Assembly (NCBI RefSeq): GCF_905475465.1
Contig: NC_062247.1
Location: 9,486,001-9,550,000, forward strand
DNA length: 64,000 nucleotides
Direction: 5' to 3'
Source of the DNA: Pieris napi
Lineage: Eukaryota; Arthropoda; Insecta; Lepidoptera; Pieridae
Shown: piece after piece, positions 38,101 through 47,056 of the stretch
Layout: every line of letters begins with the position of its first letter
Position numbering within the stretch: the stretch's first letter is position 1
Made by a program: the position numbers and the translations under genes
The notes under the pieces: generated by a model
Database searches by the model: none
Seen by the model: the letters and a program-made list of their open reading frames with translations, nothing else
Told to the model about the DNA's origin: nothing

Positions 38101-41100
38101 CCAAAAGGGGCCGATTAGAAGGAACTGGGGGAGGCCTTTGTCGGGATCGGCAGACGAAAAGATTTTTTTTTTCAATTTATTGTAAGGAAAAGGAACTTGT
38201 TCGAAATGAAGGCTGTTAGTACTTTAGAATCAAAATTAATTTGAATGGTAAAATATATGAATTTGTCGAGTTACACGATATACATTGATTCCGGTACTTT
38301 GATATTGGATGGCCATGTTACTGAAAATTCTAGAAAATATTAACGATTCCAGTTATTTCAACTTTCATTGAAAGGAGGAGCTTTAGAATTGCTTTTTTAT
38401 ACATTGCTTGTGTTATATTAAATAATATTAGATATTCTAAATCTATAATAGTCCTTGCGGTAGGCCTACAATATTTTGTACTTAAAAGAAATTAAATTTC
38501 ATTAATTTAATGAAGCGTCTTGATACTATAGGCCTAGTAAGGTTGAGAAGGAAAACACCTTTCGAATTAGTGAATTAAGTGTTAGTGCACTTCCGTGTTA
38601 AGTGTTAAGTACTGATAGTGAGCGTCTTCCTCTTAATAGAGACTAAGTAGTGTTATAAGAAACCTTTATAAATGAACTATTATTTGTAGTAAATAAGGAT
38701 AGATAGTAATGTCCAAATAGAGCAGTGTGCGAATCACGATTGTTCTTATGGAATCGATGACATGTTTACACAGAAAGCTGATCTCCAACTTGTCAATAAA
38801 ATAAAAATGATCAAGCAACGGATGCAATCTGAGACATTAGGTTGTCGCGTCACTCGATTAATATTTATCCAAGGTTGTTTCAGTCAAGAGACATTTATTA
38901 AATAAATGGATATTAAATACTTACTATATCTATAGGTTAATAATTCTTACCTTAAATTTTTCATCGATCGTTGCTCTACTAGACTCAAATTCCGGGGAAT
39001 CCAGAAATTCGCACGGAAGTATAGGATGAAGGAATTGATGCCCACTCATTACGTTTACCTGTATAAAAATAAAATATTACTCTATACATACTCGTATTTT
39101 ATCAATAAACAAGTGCATTGCCAAGGGATTGGAAGTGGGTAAATATATTAGAAAAGAAAATTAAAGAAAAGAAAAGAAAAGAAACGAAAAGAAAAGAAAA
39201 GAAAAGAAAAGAAAAGAAAAGAAAAGAAAAGAAAAGAAAAGAAAAGAAAAGAAAAGAAAAGAAAAGAAAAGAAAAGAAAAGAAAAGAAAAGAAAACCGTT
39301 ATTACACATAGTGAAAAAGATTAACAGTAAAATGTGAATGTGCACTAGTCCCCACACTGAGATTCCCTGTGTCGTGGGCCGATAGTCATACATTCTAATA
39401 CTACTGTTGCACAAGAAGTATAGCTTCAATTTGAGTACAAGACAGCTTAAGAAAATGTTGATTATGATCGTTAGTGATTGTATTTTTGAATCGAGAGTGA
39501 AAATTTTGTGATTGAATTGAATTTTGCCTATTTCGGCTATTCATTTCTGCTCTTCCCCATGTCCCTTTAAATATATAAAATAGCTTTATTCATTTTAAAT
39601 TTTGCGTTTTATACTTGACTTAACTTACACTTTTCCCACCCTCTATTGTTCTATATAATAAATGTCCGCATACGCATACGCTATGTCGTACGCCAAAAAT
39701 ATTTTGGATTTGAGAATAAGTTCAGTCACATTTCCTAATGTAAATCTATCTAGTGCACATTCTCATTTTACTGGTAACCTTTTTTACGGTAATAAAGGTT
39801 TTCTTTCCTTACATTTTCTTTCCTCTTCTTTTTTGTTTATTTTCTTTTTCTTTTCTTTTCTTTTCTTTTCTTTTCTTTTCTTTTCTTTTCCCGTGTATCA
39901 CCAGTGTGTGGAACCAGCTGTACACTGAAGTATTTCCGAACACATTTGACTTATGGTTCTTCAAGAAAAGAGCATACCAAATTTTTAAAAGGCCGGCAAT
40001 GCACTCGCCCTTTGGTAGTGCACGGCAAAACGACGGAAGCCGAGGTGATACGAGTGTTATATTGCATTCTACCCATCCATTATGAAACTCAGCTTCAGAT
40101 ATCCGAACAACTCCTCTGAACATTCTCCATAGTAAATGCGGTAAACGATAATTCGTCGTTACACTAAGCGAACCTATACCATCTATAGTCACTTCTCAGC
40201 AAAAAAGTCGTACCGCGGTCGTACGGACTGGCCTTTTAATTTTAAGACAATTTTATTATTAAAAATAAGAATAAGAAAATAAATGAATAAAAAATTTGAA
40301 TTTGTATGAAGTGAAACAAATTATGAAAGCAGTTTTTATCTCACGTGCATGATCAGTGAAACATATGAAATATGTCAGAAAAATTCACATTTCATCTGTA
40401 ATAAAATTTTGTTACGCCGTTGCAGGGAATTGAATATGTCAATTTCCATCTATAAAGCTTGCATAAGCAATAATAGAATATAAATAAAGATACATGTACA
40501 TGTATTTATTTCACTTGTTTGTATTGGGTCAAGTATTTCAATTGAATCACCTGTTTCACAATAATTCGTAATAAAACCTTGATAAACTTGATAACATGTA
40601 ACGAAAATTTATTTATTTTAAACTTATTTTCTTCCATTAAAGCTTAACGATTCGATAGCAAAAAAAATGAGCAAGCAAGTGCGCGCTTGCACAGCCAACA
40701 AAATTAGCCGTTTCCCAATCTTAGTGTGGTAAATCAGTACTAGTAGCCCCAACGTCTCTAACACACCTTATGTTATATGTACTCTATCGTAAGGATTTCA
40801 AATAGGTACCCAGCTGAGTGTCAAACAATGTCGGATACATAAGCGGGTAGAACGGATAAATTCCATAGTAAACTGATTTTGTATTTCTCACCGTCGTTGA
40901 ATGGGAAACGCAAGAAGAATCTCACTCAAGAAACGGAAGAGAGAGTTAGGAGGAGTATGTACTTGTACTTTTGGTCCAGCCACGTTTCCAATTAGCTATT
41001 GAGGTGTTTTAAATTGTACTATTAATCCAATTTAAATTTGGAAGGTTTATTAGTTAAATTTTAAAACTTTAATCACACAACAATGGAACGCAAGAACAGA

Positions 41101-44100
41101 ATGTCTAATTCTTAATACAGTCTGTAAGTAGTGTTATTGGACACATTCTTATATTAAAAATTAGTCTTAAGTTAGGCTCGATCGTAATTTTTCATGATGT
41201 TTCAGTGAAGAGATGAGAAAATCTTTAAAAAAAACTTCTTTAATCGTCACAAATCTAAGAAAAATGGTTTGTATATCACCCGTAATATCATTTGCATAAT
41301 TTGTGTTCGGGCTCCACCTCACTTAGGTGAGGTGGAGCCCGAACACAAACAATGAGAACTGGTGGATAACAATGAGAACTCGTAAATGGCTGATCAACAA
41401 GTTAAATAAGCGGTCTTAGTTATGAAAATTTCATGCAATCTGTTTTGCACATTTTGCAGTTTCTGTATTGTTGTGTTGATTCAACGATGAAATGATACCA
41501 ATTTCGCGTTTGGGCGCTATAGAAATGTTGCTACGCTATAAATAGTACAATAATAAAAAAATTAAATTGTTTTGATTGAAAAACTGAATGTTTGCCGTCA
41601 GTCTTGTGAAGCAAACAAAAATAAAAAAAATCGGTTGTCTGTAAAGTCGGTTTGACTGACGATAGTTGAACGTGACAACGTCATAAGAAAATACTGCTGG
41701 AATGGTTGCCTTTTTCAAAAGAAAATTTTAATTTAATTTGTTTGATAGATATTTTGTATGGACATAGATAAGGAGGTAAATGTAAATCACAATTTAATTG
41801 ATCAAGTTACTTTTATTTGTACGCATAAATACAATTATGTCAATTTTTTAACGAACGAACGCTGCCGAACGCGGAGGCCGATTGTGCCTCTTTGTCGCTC
41901 GTTCCGCGGTCTCGCTTGCACTTCAAGCCTTAAATGGAACGCCTCAGAGCGAGGTAACGCCGCATGCGTCATGTTTTTTTCGTGCGTGCAGCCAGCCAAA
42001 AAGCTTTTCTTGGCCTGTGTCAGATGGGTAAAATCCATTGGAATGGAAGGAGGTGGTAGCGGTCATGGCGTAACACGTGGCCCAGTTACGCAAATTTCAG
42101 TTGAACGTCTGAATAATTGTTTGGAACTCGATTAAGAACATTACAGCACGATTTAATAGCAAAATATACTTTGCGTAATAGTTTTTATTTTGATATTTTA
42201 TTTTTGCTGACGTTTTGTAAGCAGCGTATGCTTAAGCGTTAAACACGATTCGTAAGTATTTTAGTGCAATTAGACTGATATTGTTTTTATTATTAAGTGT
42301 TATTGTATCTTTCGTAATAATAGCAATATCTTCTTTCACATCGTTCCTTAAACTGAACTAACCGAACGATCAAATATTGTGCCATGTGATGCCAAGATAC
42401 CTCTCTCCAAGGAAAAGGCGTGTTGGTAGACGGAAAAACTTACGTGTATTGCTGCATATTGCCAGGACACTCTTCATGAGACTGGCGGACAGCCAGTAAT
42501 GTAAAGTTAAATAAGTCCGTAATTAGTCCTAAACACGCCCTAGAGCTTGAGAAATACCTTATTGAGGTAGCTGATAGCATATGTTATTTTACCAATTAGG
42601 CCTAACGTTTGATATCAATGATTCAACCGTCGAATTGCTCACTCTAGCGGATTTGGTGCGGTTTTGTGGGCCCGTGGTTGTGGTTGTATACTAACGTCGT
42701 TAGCTTAATTGGAGTATTGAACGAATGTATACTAGATGTATGATAATTTATGCTGTTTATGTAGTTTATTTTCGGCATATAATCTATGCCCGAATTATTA
42801 AGGGAGAGAGCGTACTAGGGAGACCTACAATCAACGGATCAATTACTATACAAATATATATATAACTAGTGGACCCGACAGACGTTGTCCTGCATGATAT
42901 TTCAAGCAATTAGTAAAGCAAAGTATGAAAGTACCGACTGCAGCGCCATCTGGCGGGCTGATTTGTGAATCTAAACCATTCCCAGATCCCCTTGAACACA
43001 CACAAAAAATTTCATCAAAATCGGTCCAGTCGTTTGAGAGAAGTTCAGTGACATACACACTCACAGAAGAATTATATATATAAAGATAACAAAGTTATTC
43101 CAATCGCGAAAGATATATACTCGTCATAATTGACTGGGGCTTCGGGCCAGTGGTTGGACTGGTCAAGCATTGGCGTAACTGTACCATCTGGGGCCCGTGG
43201 CAAATTCTTTTAATGGGGCCCTATTAGTAAAAATCGTCACGTTGTACTCTTTTAATAAACTTCGAGATTTTCAGCGTACTCAATAACACGTTGTATATGT
43301 CCCACTAATGGCCATAAGCCTCTCTTAGGCGAGAGGGAATGGTCTGTAGTCCCCACGCTAGCCCAATGCGTATTGGAGACTTCACATTCATCCATAGAAC
43401 ATAATATCTCTTGGGTAGGGGCACTCTTGGATCGGGGGCCGAGGCATTTTGCCAGCACTGCCACCCTATTATTACGCCACTGTGGTCAAGATTCCTTTAG
43501 TACTTTTTAATACGAATCACCACTAGTTAATAAATAATTTGAACATAATAATTTGTAAAACCTACATTATAATATAAGGTAACTTAAAATATACTCTACT
43601 GCCATTTAGAACTTGTTCCGAGTGAGAAAATTAACATATGGAATGGGTGTTAGTTTTGTTATAACAGTCTAGGTTAGTTATTATTGAAGTTAAACTTCTT
43701 TTTTAGGAAAAAATGATGAGAGTAAACTTTTACGATGCGCGCGCATACCGTCACAAAAAGCCGACATCCTGAAGAAGAAGAAGCAGTCAACATTTTAAAA
43801 TAAAAATGTCAATTTCTGTAATTATGTAGAAATATTTTTTTTGTGATATTCAAATAAATTTTATTTAACTAGATAATGCGTTATAATAAAACTTTCAATA
43901 TATTAAATACCTTTTTTCTACAAACGTAGAATAAGGTATAACATTTTTAAAAAGATCTTTATCTTGTTACGCAGTAGAATAATAATAATAATAATTTATT
44001 TATTGCAAGAATATGGTACAAAAATGTATAAGGTGGTACGGTACAATCGTAAGTTCGCATTTATCTGCCACACAATGGCGCGCAAATTTGTCTTTAAAGG

Positions 44101-47056
44101 AATTTTACATTTATTATTCCGTATCTTGCAGTATGGATCCCTATTGGGTACCTATAGGCATTCTCCTGATGACCATTTGTAAATTGGTCATAAAAATACT
44201 AAAAAAAATTATGGGTGTCTATGGGCTGCGAAGACTGCCCTTTTTGGTCGTCCCGCAAGCTCGTTTGCCCCCTATTATATCAAAAAAAACGCATTCTTAC
44301 CTTTCCAGCCAGCAACAGGCCCAGTCTATCAGTTTTCGTAAGATTCTGCATGGCATAAGCTTCGCCGGCGTGAAGAGACATCACATGGGCGAAGTCCGGG
44401 GACACCATGCGTTTGAATTGAAGTCTTGATACCTTTATTCAAGAAGAATAAAAAAAGAGTGCGTGTACTTAGGTACGCGCGTAAGAAGTTATACTTCTTT
44501 GGCATTATTAAAAATAGTTTTTGATTGCATGCAAATAATTAATTACAATTAAATAATCAAAGACTGGAAAATCATTATAGTCAATAAAGTTCAGTTTACA
44601 TTCGAAAAATTAAATAAATAAATATTTATTATTATTCTCTTACATTAAGTGTAACATAAATTATATTATATTATTCGAATGTTGTTTTTAAATTATGTCC
44701 AATGCCGTAGCATCTTCCGTGGGCTTCATTCTGTTAATTTTGTGTCCCGGTGCGCGAGCATCTTAAAACTTCACTCTCATCAATTTTGCATAACGCGCCT
44801 TAAGAAGTATAACTTCAAAAATATATATTTTTATAGTACATATAGGCTCATCTGATGTTAAGTGATACCGCCCATGGATACACTCTGAAGTATTTTTGAA
44901 GCAATTCGAATTAGGATCAAGATTGTACTAATTCTTAAAAGGCCGGTAACGCACTCGCAAGCTCTCGGGCATTGAGCGTATCCATGGGCGGCGGTATCAC
45001 TAAACATAAGGTGAGCCTCCAGTCTGTTTGCCCCGTTCTATAATAAAAATATCATACACATAATATTGAACTATTAATTTTTTTAATTTTTTTATATTGT
45101 ATTCGTGCATGCCGTTATATTATGAATTTAGGTAACCAACAGCAAATATATAAATCTAAATAAAATAATAAATTAAAAAAACTAAAATGTTGACTATAGC
45201 AAACTTCAGGGTGTCGGTTTTTTGTGACGGTGTGCGCGCGCATCGTAAAAATTGACTCCCATCATTTAACCTAACGCGCCAAAAGAAGTATTACTTCAAA
45301 AATATGGTTAGATGCTAGGTTTTTTTTAATTTGTGCCCTCAAACAAAGTATCTGTCAAATAAATCAATGTACCTCGATTTAAAAACGTATAAATTACCTT
45401 AAAAGGCTCAAAAAGGGTGTGATACACTTCTTCCAATTCCGGGTCGAACTTGACAGGTCTCATTTCATACACCAAGTACACCACTTGGGCTAGGTTCAAA
45501 AAAACAAACCCAAAATTCCACGAGAACGCGTCAGGCGAGCAAATCACATGCCACGCCCACACTGAATATAGCATGAAACCTGTAAAAATAATGATGTAAA
45601 AACCTCGGCAAAATGTTATTTAAACATCTTTTTAGGAATATCGTTACATTATTTATAATACTAAAAAAAGGGTGCGTGTACTTATGTACGCGCATAAGAA
45701 GTTATACTTCTTTGGCATTATTAAAAATAGTTTTTGATTGAATGCAAATAATTAATTACAATTAAATAATCAAAGACTGGAAAAGGAGTCATTATGGTCA
45801 ATAAAGTTCAGTTTACATATTTTGAAAATTTAAATAAATAAATATTTATTATTATTCTCTTACATTAAGTGTAACATAAATTCTATTATTATTCGAATGT
45901 TGTTTTTATTATTATGTTCAATGCCGCAGCATCTTCCGTGGACAACTTCATACTAGAAATTTTGTGTCACGGTGCGCGCGCATCGTAAAATTTCACTCTC
46001 ATCAATTTTTTATAACGCGCCTAAAGAAGTATAACTTCAAAAAAACTCAGTTTTGTATCGCGCAGCTCGGACATACAACGACCACTATTTAAGCCATAGT
46101 GGAAAGCAAGGTTCATCATCGGACGGCAAAGCAGAATACAAAATACCATCCGTATCACCTCCACATCCGTCTCTCCACAACGGAGCGTTTCTTAAGACCG
46201 CTTTCTTAAGAAATATTTCCGAACCAATTCCACGTATGGTACTAATTCTTAAGGCCGGAAACGCACTTGCGAGCCTTCTGGCAATGTGCGTGTCCATAGG
46301 CCGCGGTATCACTTAATGTCAGGTGAGCCTCCTGCCCGGTTTCCAAATGTTATATTAAAAAAAGGGTTCATGATTGTAATCAACAGGTGATGTGCTTTTG
46401 TTTTTAACGAACTTACCAAAAATTAATATTGAATGCATCCACAATTGGCCTTTCTTCGTACTTGGAGCGCAATATGAAGCCACAAAAAGAATATTGGAGA
46501 CCTAAAAATAATTTAAGAGTTTACTACAAAAAAAAATATTAAGTATTCTTTATTATCAAAACGTTCATAAACTTAAACTTAACTAAACTATAAGAAAAAC
46601 GCTCTATATTAAGAAGCCTAGTAAAAACAGTTTTATACATTATTTCGTTTACCTGAAATAGTGGATGCTGTGTAAATCTCCATAATGGACACCAAGGCCA
46701 AAACCAAGGACCTAAAAATCAAAATAAATAAATTTAGTAAATTAATTACTGGCCACAACGTAGTTTAAGTTTAATTTATTGTTTGTTTACTTGTTATGTT
46801 TAACACTTCCTTTTAATACATACTAGAACGTACACAATATATCTGATTTGTGAAATTTACATCTATTATGCAATCGACCTATTACTTGGTAAATATAATT
46901 TTACATTGTATAATACAATTTTAGCTTACCTGATGGCATTGTGTAATTTATAGCACCAAAATCATGCACCGAACCATTATCTCCTGGCCAGGTAAAATTG
47001 TATTCACCTATTTCTAAATATTCTGTTTTGGTTTCTGACAGCCCACGGTTAGACAT
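26114..47056 (-). CDS. Popeye domain-containing protein (POPDC/BVES family), paralogue A
   Basis: Eight minus-strand exons join in phase to give 401 residues: 46930-47056, 46653-46711, 46417-46501, 45398-45579, 44301-44432, 38951-39058, 30299-30590 and 26114-26334. The start ATG (47056) has A at -3 and an in-frame TAA four codons upstream. The N-terminus carries sequons NFT, NGS and NYT, as expected for the glycosylated ectodomain. Three hydrophobic segments lie at about 59-76, 81-100 and 106-126. The cytoplasmic Popeye domain follows, with GEAYAM at about 177, DSPEF at 215-219, a DITTKLY helix and the LDIRLPS motif in exon 7. The usual FQVT motif reads FKVS (230-233). The C-tail is acidic and Ser-rich, ending in DDELRH. 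Known relatives bind cAMP and modulate ion channels and membrane traffic in muscle and epithelia. Assignment is firm. Confidence 0.93.
27590..27895 (+). mobile_element. Non-LTR retroposon 3'-end copy
   Basis: It is the plus-strand relative of 2783-3230. It shares ACGTTCATAAGTGTACATTG, ATATGAATAAATGATTATTG, and the upstream CGTACTTGAATTCGTGTATG and AAGTGCGTGCTCCTAT stretches. Confidence 0.7.
29105..29128. repeat. Perfect 24-bp palindrome
   Basis: ATATAGTCGTCATGACGACT continued by ATAT reads identically on both strands, with no spacer. It lies in the Popdc-A last intron. Confidence 0.9.
29194..29442. mobile_element. Inverted-repeat (MITE-like) element, about 250 bp
   Basis: GATTATTTTTCCGACCCAAA at 29194-29213 is matched inversely at 29423-29442. 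AATAGAATTGCACCAT (left) is matched inversely by ATGGTGCAATTCTAT on the right. The right arm carries an extra run of CTATATTT units. Confidence 0.7.
30778..31031. mobile_element. Foldback MITE with about 110-bp inverted arms
   Basis: Left arm 30778-30891 and right arm 30919-31031 are roughly 90% complementary. They share CTTGCGATTCTGTAACTCAC, TCAAATCAGTCGTGAAGCAG and GATTTGGCATTCTGA. The spacer is only about 27 bp. It lies in Popdc-A intron 6, about 190 bp upstream of exon 7 in transcript terms. Confidence 0.88.
31796..32400 (-). pseudogene. Non-LTR retrotransposon reverse-transcriptase C-terminus and 3' end
   Basis: A minus-strand open frame of 150 codons (31927-32379) reads YGILLWGNS, then a KKCIRAIMG segment, PIFHELGILSVPSLYIYE and a VRIFNHLP-type segment. 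This is the post-RT region typical of jockey/CR1 class elements in arthropods. It is truncated at its 5' end, with no polymerase core visible upstream. After the stop there is a UTR with AGGCATGCAAATGTCAT in inverse order and a (TTTA)n tail at about 31797-31815. It lies in Popdc-A intron 6. Confidence 0.85.
32435..32693 (-). mobile_element. Helitron-like element, copy 3 (3'-truncated)
   Basis: On the minus strand it begins TCTAATATATAAAGCTCTCG after an A and runs through the GAAACGGCTCAATCGATTCT and TGAGAATCGGACAACAT segments shared with copies 1 and 2. The terminal hairpin and CTAG are missing. Confidence 0.75.
33908..34200 (+). mobile_element. SINE-like repeat family 2, fullest copy
   Basis: It begins GGCGCTACAATTTTTTTTAG, includes CTGGGCCTCAGATTTCTG, AATAGGCAAGTAGGTGATTA, GGTTTCCTCACGATGTTTTC and CAGGCGATCGAACCTACAAC, and ends GGTCAAAACTGCTC. 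It lies in Popdc-A intron 6. Confidence 0.75.
34235..34330. mobile_element. Mariner-like terminal sequence remnant
   Basis: CTATGTGTCAGCCTACGAAC, then TTTTCAGCCTACCCG, resembles the sequence at 62965-63010 beside the mariner transposase fragment (ATGTGTCAGTCAGCCTACGA). It is therefore probably a terminal part of the same mariner type. No transposase remains here. Confidence 0.45.
35085..35196. mobile_element. One-ended copy of a TAA-duplicating MITE
   Basis: ACTAAACAATAATTGGACAC through CACTAATCAAAGTGAATACG and GGCCT closely matches the right half of 56660-56964. It is followed by the same TAA. I did not find the left end. Confidence 0.7.
36221..36335 (+). mobile_element. Copy of the ubiquitous short interspersed repeat
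   Basis: GGGGGCAAACGGACAGGAGG, CTCACCTGATGTTAAGCGAT, CGCCGCCCATGGACACTC and GTTGCCGGCCTTTTAAG occur in order. The coincident 60-codon frame is not a gene. Confidence 0.75.
36967..37065. repeat. Imperfect inverted repeat around CAATGGCGCT
   Basis: TATGTCAGAGCAATGGCGCT at 36964-36983 is mirrored by AGCGCCATTGCTCCGACATA at about 37046-37065. A GGTATCA/TGTATCA inner match is also present. A related half (TATGTCAGAGCAATGGC) occurs at 56459, so this is probably a small mobile inverted-repeat element. Confidence 0.65.
37960..38175 (+). pseudogene. Decayed RTE/LINE-like ORF end
   Basis: GGAGCTGAGAAGTGGAG, then AGGCGAGCAGTATCAAAAAT, GGAACTGGGGGAGGCCTTTG and TCGGGATCGGCAGACGAAAA resemble the C-terminal region found at the end of many lepidopteran LINEs (conserved W, then GEAFV-like and Q/R-rich residues). 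In-frame stops interrupt it. It lies in Popdc-A intron 6. Confidence 0.4.
39156..39295. repeat. (AAAAG)n microsatellite
   Basis: About 26 pentanucleotide units are present with one AAACG interruption near 39182. It lies in Popdc-A intron 5, about 100 bp upstream of exon 6 in transcript orientation, where it reads (CTTTT)n. Confidence 0.97.
39838..39890. repeat. (TTTTC)n microsatellite
   Basis: About 10 units of the complement of the 39156-39295 motif occur about 550 bp away, giving an inverted pair of pentanucleotide repeats. Confidence 0.95.
39900..40090 (-). mobile_element. Copy of the ubiquitous short interspersed repeat
   Basis: GTGGAACCAGCTG, GAAGTATTTCCGAACACATT, TTCAAGAAAAGAGCATACCA and AAAAGGCCGGCAATGCACTC are the inverse of the 15665-15880 order. 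Confidence 0.65.
41300..41349. repeat. Perfect 23-bp hairpin with 4-base loop
   Basis: Left arm 41300-41322 contains GTTCGGGCTCCACCTCAC, the loop is TTAG, and right arm 41327-41349 is its exact complement. The arms are GC-rich against AT-rich surroundings. The loop is too short for a standard microRNA precursor. It lies in Popdc-A intron 5. Confidence 0.95.
41672..42060. mobile_element. MITE, inverse relative of 52254-52530
   Basis: It starts at ACGTGACAACGTCATAAG and contains GGTTGCCTTTTTCAAAAG, the GCGGAGGCCGATTGTGCCTC segment and GGAACGCCTCAGAGCGAGGT. All of these are found in inverse order at 52254-52530. The internal block is GC-rich and gives long but meaningless open frames (41758-42135 and its shadow). 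Confidence 0.75.
42866..43086 (-). mobile_element. Non-autonomous Helitron, 221 bp, near-identical to 12851-13071
   Basis: It has the same ends (CTAG at the left, TC on the minus strand at the right) and the same length. It differs from the other copy at about five positions. It lies in Popdc-A intron 5. Confidence 0.88.
43125..43490. repeat. Interspersed repeat, unclassified
   Basis: A moderately GC-rich block includes CCTCTCTTAGGCGAGAGGGA (with a CCTCTC/GAGAGG hairpin), GTAGTCCCCACGCTAGCCCA and TATTACGCCACTG. The style is that of a lepidopteran dispersed repeat. Frames here are not genes. I cannot class it. Confidence 0.4.
43686..43776 (+). mobile_element. Terminal sequence of the GAAGT-N3-ACTTC family, left of exon 5
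   Basis: GAAGTTAAACTTCTTTTTTA, ATGATGAGAGTAAACTTTTA, CGATGCGCGCGCATACCGTC and CCGACATCCTGAAG match 45205-45297 in inverse orientation at about 85%. Together they form a pair of about 90-bp inverted repeats around Popdc-A exon 5. Confidence 0.7.
44458..44826. mobile_element. MITE of the GAAGT-N3-ACTTC family, copy 1
   Basis: Terminal palindromes GAAGTTATACTTC (44485-44497) and GAAGTATAACTTC (44814-44826) bound an AT-rich interior with GTGACATAAAATT-like and GCGCGAGCATCTTAAAACTT segments. It is about 90% identical to 45670-46038. It lies in Popdc-A intron 4, 26 bp from exon 5. Confidence 0.85.
44835..45045. mobile_element. Composite copy of the ubiquitous short repeat
   Basis: A forward part (ATCTGATGTTAAGTGATACC, CGCCCATGGATACACTC) is followed by an inverse part (AAAAGGCCGGTAACGCACTC, CCATGGGCGGCGGTATCACT). 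The result is a head-to-head pair. Confidence 0.65.
45205..45297 (-). mobile_element. Terminal sequence of the GAAGT-N3-ACTTC family, right of exon 5
   Basis: It is the inverse partner of 43686-43776 and ends with the palindrome GAAGTATTACTTC at 45285-45297. It lies about 100 bp from Popdc-A exon 4. Confidence 0.7.
45670..46038. mobile_element. MITE of the GAAGT-N3-ACTTC family, copy 2
   Basis: Palindromes GAAGTTATACTTC (45698-45710) and GAAGTATAACTTC (46026-46038) bound a body nearly the same as copy 1. Differences include a GGAGTC insertion after GACTGGAAAA. It lies in Popdc-A intron 3. Confidence 0.85.
46041..46350. mobile_element. LINE fragment followed by ubiquitous short repeat
   Basis: 46041-46105 (AACTCAGTTTTGTATCGCGC, GGACATACAACGACCACT) matches coding DNA of the non-LTR copy at 54480-55095. 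The following part (AAATATTTCCGAACC, CTTGCGAGCCTTCTGGCAAT, GGCCGCGGTATCACTTAATG) is an inverse short repeat copy. It lies in Popdc-A intron 3. Confidence 0.6.

Noticed and set aside
39118..39429. Lys/Glu- and Phe/Ser-repeat open frames
   Set aside because: They are translations of the (AAAAG)n microsatellite.
41300..41349. microRNA precursor
   Set aside because: The loop is only four bases and the pairing is perfect without bulges or a longer stem, unlike normal insect pre-miRNAs.
41758..42135. 125-codon plus-strand open frame
   Set aside because: It overlaps a GC-rich MITE body that recurs inverted at 52254-52530. The frame is a by-product of composition.
44485..46038. Resemblance of GAAGTTAT / ATAACTTC dyads to loxP-type recombination sites
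   Set aside because: The match is limited to the arm core, spacing and centre differ, no recombinase gene is present, and the dyads are better explained as MITE ends.
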